A stretch of 64,000 bases of DNA, taken from NCBI RefSeq assembly GCF_025567415.1, contig NZ_JAOQJV010000001.1, positions 248,001-312,000 of the forward strand. Direction: 5' to 3'. Made by a program: the position numbers and the translations under genes. Numbering within the stretch: position 1 is the first letter of the stretch; every line of letters starts with the position of its first letter. Positions 7,401-15,440 of this stretch are shown one piece after another. Below the pieces are notes generated by a model. It made no database searches. It was not told the DNA's origin and saw only the letters and a list, made by a program, of their open reading frames with translations. This stretch comes from Claveliimonas ammoniilytica. Its GTDB lineage: Bacteria > Bacillota > Clostridia > Lachnospirales > Lachnospiraceae.

Positions 7401-8894
7401 ATGGGAGAAGTATTTCTGAAATTAGAGAATATTAAGAAATCGTTTGGTGGTGTGCAGGCCTTAAAAGGCGTTGATCTCGAAATTAGAAAAGGAGAAATTC
7501 TGGCACTTGCCGGACAGAATGGATGTGGTAAATCCACATTGATCAAAGTGATTTCCGGAGTTCATGAACAGACATCCGGTGATTATTATCTTGAAGGTAA
7601 AAAAGTCGAAAAACTGACACCTATCGATGCGATTCGAGCAGGTGTACAGGTTATATATCAGGATTTTGCAGTATTTCCTAACTTAACAGTTGCAGAGAAT
7701 ATTGCAATGAACAATTCACTCATGACAGGCACTAAGGTCATGAACTGGAAGAAAGCAAGAGAACTTGCTATCGAAGCTATGGAGCAGGTAGGTGCTCACA
7801 TGGATCCGGATATTCTTGTAGAAAGGCTGACTGTTGCTAATAAGCAAATGGTTGCTATATGCCGGGCCATTATTAATGATGCAAAATTTCTGATTCTCGA
7901 CGAACCTACTACTGCGCTGACTAAAAAAGAAGTTGAGAATCTGTTTAAGATCATCCGTCGCTTAAAAGAGAAAGGTATTGCGATTATGATCGTTAACCAT
8001 AAGCTGGATGAGATATATGAAATTGCTGACAGACTTACGATTATCCGAAACGGAGAATATATCTCCAGCGGAGATATCAAAGAGTATGACAGAGCGAGAT
8101 TTATCCATGATATCACCGGTCGTGATATTGTTGAATCTGTATATGTTCCAGAGAAAAGTGATGGAACAGAGATTTTGAAAGTTGAAAATATTTCCAGAGA
8201 AGGTGCATTTGAAAACGTATCGTTCTCACTTGAAAAAGGCGATGTGCTGGGGATTACAGGACTTCTTGGCTCAGGACGTGGAGAACTTGGTGATGCATTA
8301 TTCGGGCTTGCACCGGCTACGAGTGGAAAAATCATTTTGAATGGAAAAGAGATTGAGATCCACAACATTGAAGATGCAATCAAGAATAAGATCGCATATG
8401 TTCCGGAAGACCGACTGACACAGGGATTGTTCCTTGACAGAAGTATTCAGGATAATATGGTGGCTGCGTCTATTGGCAAGTATTTCCATGGTGGCAAACT
8501 GGATCATAAAAAGATCGCAGAAGATACGACAGACTGGATCGGTAATCTTTCTGTGAAGATCGGTAAGCAGACAGATGCAATCCGTACATTATCCGGTGGT
8601 AATGCACAGAAGGTTGTTATTGCAAAATGGCTGAATACGGATCCTGAGCTGATTGTTCTGAACGGACCTACAGTGGGTGTGGATATCGGATCAAAGAGTG
8701 AGATTTTTGAGATTCTTCACAAACTTGCAAAAGAGGGCGTGGGAGTTATCGTTATCTCTGATGACTTGTCTGAGCTGGTTCAGAACTGTAACAAGATCCT
8801 TGTTATGAGAAATGGTAAAGCTGTTGCTCATATCGATGAAGAGATCAGCGAGAATGAACTGTACAAGCTGTTCAGCGAAGGAGGAGAGAGTTAA
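7401..8894 (+). CDS. Sugar ABC transporter ATP-binding protein, two fused ATPase domains
   Basis: 497 residues with two tandem ABC domains, as in RbsA, MglA and XylG. Domain 1 (about residues 5-235) has Walker A 'GQNGCGKST', signature 'LTVANKQMVAICRAI' and Walker B 'FLILDEPTTALT'. Domain 2 (about 255-490) has the usual degenerate P-loop 'GLLGSGRGE', a full signature 'LSGGNAQKVVIAKWL', and a Walker B of 'LIVLNGPTVGVDIG' in which the Asp-Glu of LDEPT is replaced by Asn-Gly. The second site therefore appears catalytically weak in more than one motif. It energises uptake through the two permeases that follow. Its stop overlaps the next start (TAATG). Confidence 0.94.
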   Translation: MGEVFLKLENIKKSFGGVQALKGVDLEIRKGEILALAGQNGCGKSTLIKVISGVHEQTSGDYYLEGKKVEKLTPIDAIRAGVQVIYQDFAVFPNLTVAENIAMNNSLMTGTKVMNWKKARELAIEAMEQVGAHMDPDILVERLTVANKQMVAICRAIINDAKFLILDEPTTALTKKEVENLFKIIRRLKEKGIAIMIVNHKLDEIYEIADRLTIIRNGEYISSGDIKEYDRARFIHDITGRDIVESVYVPEKSDGTEILKVENISREGAFENVSFSLEKGDVLGITGLLGSGRGELGDALFGLAPATSGKIILNGKEIEIHNIEDAIKNKIAYVPEDRLTQGLFLDRSIQDNMVAASIGKYFHGGKLDHKKIAEDTTDWIGNLSVKIGKQTDAIRTLSGGNAQKVVIAKWLNTDPELIVLNGPTVGVDIGSKSEIFEILHKLAKEGVGVIVISDDLSELVQNCNKILVMRNGKAVAHIDEEISENELYKLFSEGGES

Positions 8895-9895
8895 TGAAAC
8901 AATCAAAATGGAAAGAGATTCTGACTTCGAATCAGATGTTTATTGTTTATATTATTGTTGTCCTTTGCATTGCGATTAGCATGAAGACACCAGCGTTTGC
9001 AGAGGTTTCGACAATTATTACACTTGCCAGAGCACTTCTGGTAACACTGTGTTTTGCTATCTGTGAGATGGTGGTTATTATTTCGGGAGGTATCGATGTT
9101 TCTTTCCCGGCAATTGCGTGTGCATCTCTTTATATTCCAATCTGTGTATTTAAAGAGAACGATATTGACAATGTAGTTCTTGCGTTTGTATTTGCGGCAG
9201 CTATCGGGCTGGTGATTGGTATTATCAATGCGGTACTGATTTCATTGCTTCAGATTCCGCCGTTGATTGCTACGCTTGGTGTGAGCAGTATTACACAGGG
9301 CATGCTTCTTACATTCTTTGGCACCAGACAGATCTCAAGACTGCCAAGTACGATTGCAGCACTCAATAAAGTTTATTTGTTTACGTATCAGAGTAAAGCG
9401 GGTAATAACTATAGTATGACCGCATTGATTCTGGTTCCGATTATTCTTTATATTGTTGTATATATTGTTTTGAAATATACAATGCTTGGACGTGGAATCT
9501 ATGCAATCGGCGGAGATGCCAATGCAGCTCGTATTGCCGGATTTAACGTAGTAAGACTTCAGTTTATTGTGTACATGTTCTCGGGCGTTATGGCTGGTAT
9601 CACCGGAATGATTTATTGTGTACTTAATAAGGCGGCGAACCCATTGAATCTTATGGGAAGTGAAATGATGATCATCGCTGCTGTTGTTGTAGGCGGAACC
9701 CGCATGAGTGGCGGACATGGTACAGTGCTCGGAACGATTCTCGGTGTTGTGCTGATCGGTCTGATCCAGAACAACCTGATCATGCTTGGCGTACCTACAT
9801 ATTGGCAGACGTTCGTAGTCGGTGCTGTAATCGTAGTTGGTACAGCAATCACTTCGCTGAAAGAACTTGCTGTTCAGAAGAATCAAAAGGTATAA
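8894..9895 (+). CDS. Sugar ABC transporter permease, first subunit
   Basis: 333 residues, very hydrophobic, about 8-10 predicted membrane segments. It starts at an ATG that overlaps the stop of the ATPase gene by one base. The segment 'GRGIYAIGGDANAARIAGFNV' matches the cytoplasmic EAA-like coupling loop of the RbsC/XylH/AraH family (BPD_transp_2), and 'MSGGHGTVLGTILGVVLIGLI' is a conserved late helix of the same family. It should pair with the second permease encoded next (9911-10894) as a heterodimer. Two separate permeases instead of one homodimeric RbsC suggest an AI-2- or rhamnose-type arrangement, but that alone does not identify the ligand. Confidence 0.92.
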   Translation: MKQSKWKEILTSNQMFIVYIIVVLCIAISMKTPAFAEVSTIITLARALLVTLCFAICEMVVIISGGIDVSFPAIACASLYIPICVFKENDIDNVVLAFVFAAAIGLVIGIINAVLISLLQIPPLIATLGVSSITQGMLLTFFGTRQISRLPSTIAALNKVYLFTYQSKAGNNYSMTALILVPIILYIVVYIVLKYTMLGRGIYAIGGDANAARIAGFNVVRLQFIVYMFSGVMAGITGMIYCVLNKAANPLNLMGSEMMIIAAVVVGGTRMSGGHGTVLGTILGVVLIGLIQNNLIMLGVPTYWQTFVVGAVIVVGTAITSLKELAVQKNQKV

Positions 9896-9910
9896 AGGGA
9901 GGAATGTACA

Positions 9911-10894
9911 ATGAAGCTTTTGAAGAAAATAGACCATAACATTCTTTCTTTATTAGGAATGTATGCAGTCGTATTAATTGCGATGGCGATTTTGAACCCG
10001 TCAACCTATTATTCAACATTGAATATCAAATCATGGTTTTACCTGTTTCCGGAATACGGTATCCTTACATTTGGCATGATGCTGTGTATGATCTCCGGAG
10101 GAATCGATCTGTCTCTGGTTGGTATTGCCAATCTCGTAGGTGTTGTAGCATCGTATATGATGGTTAATATCGGCGGTGGAAAAGAATGCGGTATGGGTAT
10201 GATTATTGGTGCGATCATTGTGGGTCTGATCATCGGTGTGCTGTGTGGCGCGTTTAACGGTTTCCTGATTGGATTTCTGCACATTCCACCGATGCTGGTT
10301 ACACTTTGTGGTCTGCAGCTTTACACAGGTATTGCTATGATCGTTACAACAGGTCCTGGTATCACTGGCGTACCACAGTCATACATTAATATTGCAAATG
10401 GAACGATTGCAGGTATACCGCATACATTGCCTATGTTCATTATTGTTACACTGGTGATGTCATTCCTGTTGAAGTCTACTACATATGGACAGAAAGTATA
10501 TTTCCTTGGAAGTAATGAAGTCGCATCTAAGTATTCAGGAATCAACAACTTTAAAGTTATCATGACAACATATATGATTTCCGGTTTTCTGGGAGCAATC
10601 AGCGGTATCCTGACATCTTCACATTATGGATCCGGTAAATCTAACTACAATACATCTTATACACTGCTTTCACTGCTGATCGTAGTATTGGGTGGCGTTC
10701 ATCCAGATGGTGGTAAAGGTAAGGTGATAGGAGTTACACTTGCAATCGTATTATTACAGCTGATTTCTTCTGCATTCAGTGTCCTTCGTATCGATACGGT
10801 TATTACAGACCTCGTATACGGACTGATTCTGATCGCAGTACTGGTTATTACAAACATTGCAGCTAAAAGAGCAACTAAGGTGAAAACAAAATAA
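9911..10894 (+). CDS. Sugar ABC transporter permease, second subunit
   Basis: 327 residues, ATG preceded by AAAGGGAGG, 15 bases after the first permease. Multiple hydrophobic helices and the same BPD_transp_2 layout: 'MISGGIDLSLVGIANLVG' early, 'GQKVYFLGSNEVASKYSGI' as the coupling loop, and 'VVLGGVHPDGGKGKVIGVTLA' late. It resembles the first permease in plan but not closely in sequence, consistent with an old duplication and a heterodimeric channel. The operon continues into dhaK with a 15-base gap, which couples transport to phosphorylation. Confidence 0.92.
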   Translation: MKLLKKIDHNILSLLGMYAVVLIAMAILNPSTYYSTLNIKSWFYLFPEYGILTFGMMLCMISGGIDLSLVGIANLVGVVASYMMVNIGGGKECGMGMIIGAIIVGLIIGVLCGAFNGFLIGFLHIPPMLVTLCGLQLYTGIAMIVTTGPGITGVPQSYINIANGTIAGIPHTLPMFIIVTLVMSFLLKSTTYGQKVYFLGSNEVASKYSGINNFKVIMTTYMISGFLGAISGILTSSHYGSGKSNYNTSYTLLSLLIVVLGGVHPDGGKGKVIGVTLAIVLLQLISSAFSVLRIDTVITDLVYGLILIAVLVITNIAAKRATKVKTK

Positions 10895-10909
10895 AGGGAG
10901 GACTTAGTT

Positions 10910-11920
10910 ATGAAAAAAATCATTAACAAACCGGAAAATTATGTAGACGAGATGCTGGAAGGTCTTTATGCAGCGCATCCTGATTATATTACTTATACAG
11001 CGGATGACCTGCGTTGCCTTGTAACATCTAATAAGGTCGCTGGAAAGGTTGGTATCGTTACAGGTGGCGGTTCAGGACATTTGCCATTATTCCTGGGATA
11101 TGTAGGAAAAGGTATGCTGGATGGCTGCTGTGTAGGCGGTGTGTTCCAGTCACCAAGCCCGGAACAGGTATTTAATGTTACAAAAGAAGTAGATGACGGA
11201 GCAGGTGTTCTGTATATTTACGGTAATTATAACGGAGATATTCTTAACTTTGACATGGGCGCAGAAATGGCTGATTTTGAAGAAGATATCCGTGTTGAGA
11301 CGGTTGTTGCAGGTGAAGATGTAGCTTCTGCTGCACCGGCTGGCCCTGGAGAACCAAATCACAGACGAGGCGTAGCTGGTATTGTATTTGTATATAAATG
11401 TGCAGGTGCTGCAGCAGCTCAGATGAAAGATCTGGATGAAGTTAAGAGAATTGCTGAGAAAGCGGCAGCTAATGTAAGAACAATGGGTGTGGCTCTGACG
11501 CCGTGTACAATTCCGGAAGTTGGTAAACCGGGATTTACAATTGCTGACGATGAGATGGCTATTGGTATGGGTATCCATGGTGAGGCTGGTATTCGTAATG
11601 GTAAAATTGAGCCTGCAGATGCTATTGTCGATGAGATGTTAGAAAAGATTCTTCCAGATATTCCGTATGTAAAAGGCGATGAAGTAGCTGTTATGGTAAA
11701 TGGACTGGGAGCTACTCCTCTGGATGAGCAGTATATTGTAACACGCCATATTGACAAGAGATTAAAAGAAGAAGGTATCAAAGTACATCGTTACTATGTA
11801 GGTGAGTTCGCTACAGCGATGGAAATGGCAGGATTCTCAATTTCCCTGTTCAAATTGGATGATGAGTTGAAGGAACTTCTTGATGCTCCGGCAGCAACAC
11901 CGTTCTTTAAACAGCTTTAA
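10910..11920 (+). CDS. DhaK-type ketose kinase subunit (dihydroxyacetone kinase family)
   Basis: 336 residues; GGGAGG before the ATG. It has the DhaK hallmarks: 'GIVTGGGSGHLPLFLGYVG' for substrate binding, 'NYNGDILNFDMG', and 'GMGIHGEAGIRNG' with His223 as the residue expected to bind the ketone substrate covalently as a hemiaminal. DhaK binds dihydroxyacetone or related short ketoses, and DhaL, encoded next, supplies the nucleotide domain. No DhaM (PTS phosphodonor) gene is present in the window, so the pair may use ATP directly or a DhaM encoded elsewhere. Some relatives act on C4 ketoses such as erythrulose. In this island a C3 or C4 ketose from the radical enzyme pathway is a plausible substrate (inference). 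Confidence 0.9.
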   Translation: MKKIINKPENYVDEMLEGLYAAHPDYITYTADDLRCLVTSNKVAGKVGIVTGGGSGHLPLFLGYVGKGMLDGCCVGGVFQSPSPEQVFNVTKEVDDGAGVLYIYGNYNGDILNFDMGAEMADFEEDIRVETVVAGEDVASAAPAGPGEPNHRRGVAGIVFVYKCAGAAAAQMKDLDEVKRIAEKAAANVRTMGVALTPCTIPEVGKPGFTIADDEMAIGMGIHGEAGIRNGKIEPADAIVDEMLEKILPDIPYVKGDEVAVMVNGLGATPLDEQYIVTRHIDKRLKEEGIKVHRYYVGEFATAMEMAGFSISLFKLDDELKELLDAPAATPFFKQL

Positions 11921-11938
11921 TATTAGGAGGAAATCATA

Positions 11939-12562
11939 ATGAATTCATCATATATTGTAAAAATGCTGGCTGAGATCAGCACAATCATGAATGAGAACAA
12001 AGATCGATTGATCGAGTTGGACAGTGTAGTAGGAGATGGAGACCTTGGACTTACAATGACTAAGGGATTTGCGGCAGCGTCTGAATTTGCAGCAGGATCT
12101 GATGAAACGGATGCTGGCAAGATGCTTTACGGCGCTGGAAAAGCAATGTCAAGTGCGGCGCCATCTACTATGGGTACGCTGATGTCTATTGGACTTATGC
12201 AGGGAGGAAAGGTTCTGAAGGGTAAGACTGAACTGAGCAACGAAGATATTGTAGAATTTCTTGCTGCATATGAGAATGGAATTATGACAAAGGGTAAAGC
12301 AAAACTTGGAGAGAAGACATTCTTAGATGGATTTGATCCGGGAGTTCAGGCACTGAAGGTTGCTGTGGAAGCTGGCGAGGATCTTGCGGCAGCGACTGCA
12401 AAAGCAGCTGTGGCTGCGGAAGAAGGATTCAACGCAGCTACTAATATGAAGGCTGTACATGGTAAACCAGCAGTAAAGGGCGATGCTTCCATCGGTATGG
12501 TTGATCCGGGAGCATGCGTTGCAATGCTGATTTTTAAAGCAATTGCAAAAGCCTCTGTATAA
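11939..12562 (+). CDS. DhaL-type nucleotide-binding kinase subunit
   Basis: 207 residues, 18 bases after dhaK, with AGGAGG before the ATG. The Mg-nucleotide site is 'LDSVVGDGDLGLTM' (Asp28, Asp33, Asp35). PTS-type DhaL proteins usually have His after the last Asp (DADHG or DGDHG); here it is Leu. 'SSAAPSTMGTL' and 'GDASIGMVDPGA' match the family's loops around the phosphates. It should complete the active site of the DhaK subunit. Length is normal. A second, longer DhaL-domain protein in the window (41552-43213) belongs to the unrelated FakA system. Confidence 0.9.
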   Translation: MNSSYIVKMLAEISTIMNENKDRLIELDSVVGDGDLGLTMTKGFAAASEFAAGSDETDAGKMLYGAGKAMSSAAPSTMGTLMSIGLMQGGKVLKGKTELSNEDIVEFLAAYENGIMTKGKAKLGEKTFLDGFDPGVQALKVAVEAGEDLAAATAKAAVAAEEGFNAATNMKAVHGKPAVKGDASIGMVDPGACVAMLIFKAIAKASV

Positions 12563-12580
12563 CAGTAAATAATTAGATCT

Positions 12581-12621
12581 GATTACACTTATTAGGCCTT
12601 GCCGAATAAGTGTAATCTTTT
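12581..12621 (+). terminator. Hairpin with perfect 13-bp stem between dhaL and the cupin gene
   Basis: GATTACACTTATT (12581-12593) is perfectly complementary to AATAAGTGTAATC (12605-12617) and is followed by TTTT. It lies 18 bases after the dhaL stop and looks like an intrinsic terminator or attenuator. The next gene starts only 19 bases later, so partial readthrough would lower expression of the cupin, FGGY and epimerase genes relative to the transporter. Confidence 0.75.
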
Positions 12622-12639
12622 AAGAAAGAAGGATTTGTT

Positions 12640-13104
12640 ATGAAGAAGATTAAAGTAGAGCAGCTTACAAAAGAAGCATTTGCAGAATTTGGCGAAGTAT
12701 TATCTTATGAAGGAAGAGAAGACTGTGGAGCAAAAGGCTCTCATACATGGTATCCACAGGTTGTAGTCAGAGACACTCCTACATCCATCAATTTGATGGA
12801 AGTGTTCCGTAAGCCATTTACAGTGAAGAAATTTGAAGCACATGATCATACGGAGGAGAATTTATTTGCAATGACTGGCGGTATTATTGTTCCATTTGCA
12901 CCGGCTGGCAAACCGGATCCGGACAAGGTTCGTGCATTCTATATTCCAAAGGGAATGGGAATCAGCTGTAAACCTGGCGTATGGCACTGGGCTCCGAATA
13001 CACTGGACGATTCCGTACATTGCCTGGTTATTTTTAAGAATAACACAAGCCATGAAGACATATACTTCGATGAACTTCCTGAGGAGATTGGACTCGAACT
13101 TTAA
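12640..13104 (+). CDS. Cupin protein resembling ureidoglycolate lyase (AllA)
   Basis: 154 residues; AGAAAGAAGG precedes the ATG. 'EAHDHTEENLFAMTGG' gives the His/Glu metal-site pattern of cupin motif 1, and 'IPKGMGISCKPGVWHWAPNTLDD' contributes the second motif with a His. The latter closely recalls the 'GVWHWAP' region of the ureidoglycolate lyase family. AllA splits ureidoglycolate to glyoxylate and urea, but no other purine or allantoin genes are present. Here it is more likely a lyase or isomerase for a hydroxy-acid or sugar intermediate of the island, or a sugar-binding accessory cupin. It is followed 19 bases later by the FGGY kinase. Fold assignment is firm; function is not. Confidence 0.75.
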   Translation: MKKIKVEQLTKEAFAEFGEVLSYEGREDCGAKGSHTWYPQVVVRDTPTSINLMEVFRKPFTVKKFEAHDHTEENLFAMTGGIIVPFAPAGKPDPDKVRAFYIPKGMGISCKPGVWHWAPNTLDDSVHCLVIFKNNTSHEDIYFDELPEEIGLEL

Positions 13105-13123
13105 TAAAACGGAGGAAAATAAG

Positions 13124-14674
13124 ATGCGTAAAATAGATTGTGTATTAGGTGTTGATATGGGTACTGGCGGAGCCAGGGTTGGTATTTTTGATCTGAAAGG
13201 TAATCCAATTGTATTTTGTGAGGAACCATATCCATTGTATACGCCAGCTTCCGGTCGCGCAGAGCAGAAGCCAAGCGAATGGTGGGATTCTATCTGCAAG
13301 GCATCAAAGAGAGCAATGGCAGAAAGTGATATTGACCCTGCTTGCATCAAAGGCATGAGCGTAGATACAACATGCTGTACTGTTGTCCTGTCAGGGGATG
13401 ATATGGAGCCTCTCCGTGATGCGATTATGTGGATGGATGTGCGCGCTTCCGAACAGGCAAAGCGTATCTACGAATCCGGACATGATGCATTGAAGTACAA
13501 TGGATACGGAATGGTATCTGCAGAATGTCTTCCAGCTAAGGCTCTTTGGTTAAAAGAAAATGAACCAGAGACTTATAATAAGGCTACAAGATTTTATGAA
13601 TGTACAGATTGGCTGATGTATAAATTGACAGGCGAATATACAGCAAGTATTAACTGTGCATCTGTTCGCTGGTATTATAACAATGAAGAAGGTGGATATC
13701 CGGTTGACTTCTATAATACGATCGGATTGGATGATCTGGTTGAAAAGCTTCCGGAGAGGGTGTTGCCGTTAGGAGAACTTGTTGGCGGATTGACAGAAAA
13801 GGCTGCTGAGGATATGGGGCTTATTCCAGGTATTCCGGTTGGCGAAGGAGGTGCCGATGCGTTTGTTGGCGTTATCGGACTGAATGCACACCAGCCTGGC
13901 AAGCTGACATTAATCACCGGATCTTCCCATTTGCATGTTGCCCAGTTTAAAGACCCGATCCATAGAAAAGGAATGTGGGGAGCGTATCCGGATGCTATCG
14001 TTCCTGGACTTCGTATGGTTGAAGGCGGACAGACATCGACAGGTTCAATTGTTAACTGGTTCAAAAATCAATTATGTGGTACAGTGAAAATGCAGGCAGA
14101 AAAAGAAGGCTGCAGTGTATATGATATTCTGAACCGTGAGGCTGCAAAGCTTCCGATAGGAGCAGAAGGTCTGGTAGCACTTGATTTCTTCCAGGGCAAT
14201 CGTACACCGCATGTAGATCCGGATGTCAGAGGAATGTTTTACGGATTGTCTTTGGGACATACACCGGCGCATATGTATCGTGCGATTATTGAGAGTATCT
14301 GCTATGGTACAGAAGCAATTCTCGAAGTATTCCGCGAAGCTGGATTTGTACCGAAAGCAATGGTTGTATCAGGTGGAGCGGCAAAGAGTGATTTCTGGCT
14401 TCAGGCTCATGCAGATGTAAGCAATTGTCCGGTTGTTGTACCGAAATGCAGCGAAGGACCTGTGCTTGGTTCAGCAATCCTTGGTGCTGTAGCTGGTGGA
14501 GTATATCCGGATATCGATACTGCCGCAGAGGCTATGACGGATGTAGAATATACGGTTGAGCCTAATCAGGAAAGACATGAAGAGTATATGTTCTACTTTG
14601 AAAAATATAAAGAGATTTATGCAATTGCAAAAGATTGGATGCATTCAGTGACAAATCATGTAACACAGAAATAA
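13124..14674 (+). CDS. FGGY-family carbohydrate kinase (pentulose/polyol kinase-like)
   Basis: 516 residues from the ATG at 13124, which follows ACGGAGGA; the frame stays open further upstream, but that overlaps the cupin gene. The N-terminal phosphate motif is 'GVDMGTGGARVGIFD', and 'MSVDTTCCTVV' contains the expected acidic residue after phosphate-binding Thr. The C-terminal half has 'EGGQTSTGSIVNWF', 'DFFQGNRTPHVDPDVRG' and the adenosine motif 'VVSGGAAKSDFW'. The 'GNRTP..DP' segment resembles ribulokinase-like members. It would phosphorylate a ketose or polyol with ATP. With a ribulose-phosphate epimerase encoded next, D-ribulose is one possible substrate (inference); erythritol, xylulose or a deoxyketose are alternatives. 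Confidence 0.88.
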   Translation: MRKIDCVLGVDMGTGGARVGIFDLKGNPIVFCEEPYPLYTPASGRAEQKPSEWWDSICKASKRAMAESDIDPACIKGMSVDTTCCTVVLSGDDMEPLRDAIMWMDVRASEQAKRIYESGHDALKYNGYGMVSAECLPAKALWLKENEPETYNKATRFYECTDWLMYKLTGEYTASINCASVRWYYNNEEGGYPVDFYNTIGLDDLVEKLPERVLPLGELVGGLTEKAAEDMGLIPGIPVGEGGADAFVGVIGLNAHQPGKLTLITGSSHLHVAQFKDPIHRKGMWGAYPDAIVPGLRMVEGGQTSTGSIVNWFKNQLCGTVKMQAEKEGCSVYDILNREAAKLPIGAEGLVALDFFQGNRTPHVDPDVRGMFYGLSLGHTPAHMYRAIIESICYGTEAILEVFREAGFVPKAMVVSGGAAKSDFWLQAHADVSNCPVVVPKCSEGPVLGSAILGAVAGGVYPDIDTAAEAMTDVEYTVEPNQERHEEYMFYFEKYKEIYAIAKDWMHSVTNHVTQK

Positions 14675-14730
14675 AGGATATTCAGGTGGGTATGGTGACA
14701 TGCCCACTTGCTTATAACAGGAGGAAAACT

Positions 14731-15378
14731 ATGGCAAAGGTATCAGCATCAATCCTTGCATGTGATCACACAAAGATTGGAGAACAGGTATTAGAAGCAG
14801 AAAAGGCAGGCGCAGATATTGTACATATTGATGTGATGGATGGTGTTTATGTGGAGAATGTTACTTTTGGACCACAGCTTGTAGCGGATCTGAAGAAAAT
14901 TACGAAGCTTCCGCTTTCTGTACATATGGAACTTGTTAGACCAGAGACATTTCTTCCAATGTTTGCAAAAGCAGGTGCGGATATCATTACATTTCAACTG
15001 GATGCATGTCCGAACCCGCTTCATATGCTGCGCGAAGTAAAGAAAGCTGGTATTAAGGCGGGACTAGGTATAGGACCGTCTTATGATGTGGAAAGACTTC
15101 GTTACCTGCTTCCGCATATCGATGGGTTGATTCTTATGAGTGTAGAACCGGGATATGGAGGACAGCCGTTTGAAGAGAGTATCTATGAAAAAGTGAAAAG
15201 ATCAGTAGAAATCATGGATGAAACTGGAATACATGTTCCGATCAGCATAGATGGCGGTGTGAATACGGTGACAGGCAAGAAGCTTGTAGAAGCCGGAGCG
15301 GATATACTGATCGCGGGAAGTTCTGTATTTGGTGCAGACTCCATTACAGATGCTGTTAAGAGCTTGAAAGCTTTATAG
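14731..15378 (+). CDS. rpe: Ribulose-phosphate 3-epimerase family protein
   Basis: 215 residues from the ATG at 14731 (CAGGAGGAAAAC before it). It has the Rpe TIM-barrel signatures: 'SASILACD', 'HIDVMDGVYVENVTFGP' with metal and catalytic Asp, 'SVHMELVRPE' with metal His, 'MSVEPGYGGQPF' and 'SIDGGVN' with the second Asp. It interconverts ribulose 5-phosphate and xylulose 5-phosphate, or in paralogues allulose 6-phosphate and fructose 6-phosphate. 'HMELVRP' differs from the usual 'HLM(I/V)..P', which hints at a specialised paralogue. It is the last gene of the island before a terminator, and would send the FGGY product into the pentose phosphate pathway. Whether it is the genome's only Rpe is unknown. 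Confidence 0.88.
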   Translation: MAKVSASILACDHTKIGEQVLEAEKAGADIVHIDVMDGVYVENVTFGPQLVADLKKITKLPLSVHMELVRPETFLPMFAKAGADIITFQLDACPNPLHMLREVKKAGIKAGLGIGPSYDVERLRYLLPHIDGLILMSVEPGYGGQPFEESIYEKVKRSVEIMDETGIHVPISIDGGVNTVTGKKLVEAGADILIAGSSVFGADSITDAVKSLKAL

Positions 15379-15384
15379 AAAGAT

Positions 15385-15418
15385 ACAAAAGGGGGGTTTA
15401 CATGGACCTCCCTTTTGT
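15385..15418 (+). terminator. Intrinsic terminator after the rpe-like gene
   Basis: ACAAAAGGGGGG (15385-15396) pairs with CCTCCCTTTTGT (15407-15418) with one G-U pair. The run of T lies inside the descending arm rather than after it. It ends the catabolic island. The loop contains the -35 box of the next promoter. Confidence 0.75.
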
Positions 15419-15426
15419 GTTATACT
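15397..15426 (+). promoter_or_regulatory. rpsO promoter embedded in the preceding terminator
   Basis: -35 TTTACA (15397-15402), an 18-base spacer and an extended -10 TGTTATACT (15418-15426). The -35 lies in the loop of the upstream terminator hairpin and the spacer in its descending arm, so the two signals share DNA. Confidence 0.75.
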
Positions 15427-15440
15427 ACGATTCGTGTAAA

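Noticed and set aside
7796..8383. 195-codon open frame on the minus strand
   Set aside because: Opposite the ABC ATPase gene, Ser/Ile-rich product with no recognisable domain.
9335..9937. 200-codon open frame on the minus strand
   Set aside because: Shadow of the permease genes, His/Asn/Cys-rich with no motif.
12887..13123. N-terminal extension of the FGGY kinase frame
   Set aside because: It overlaps most of the cupin gene, has no RBS, and the family start 'GVDMGTGG' needs only the ATG at 13124 with a strong RBS.
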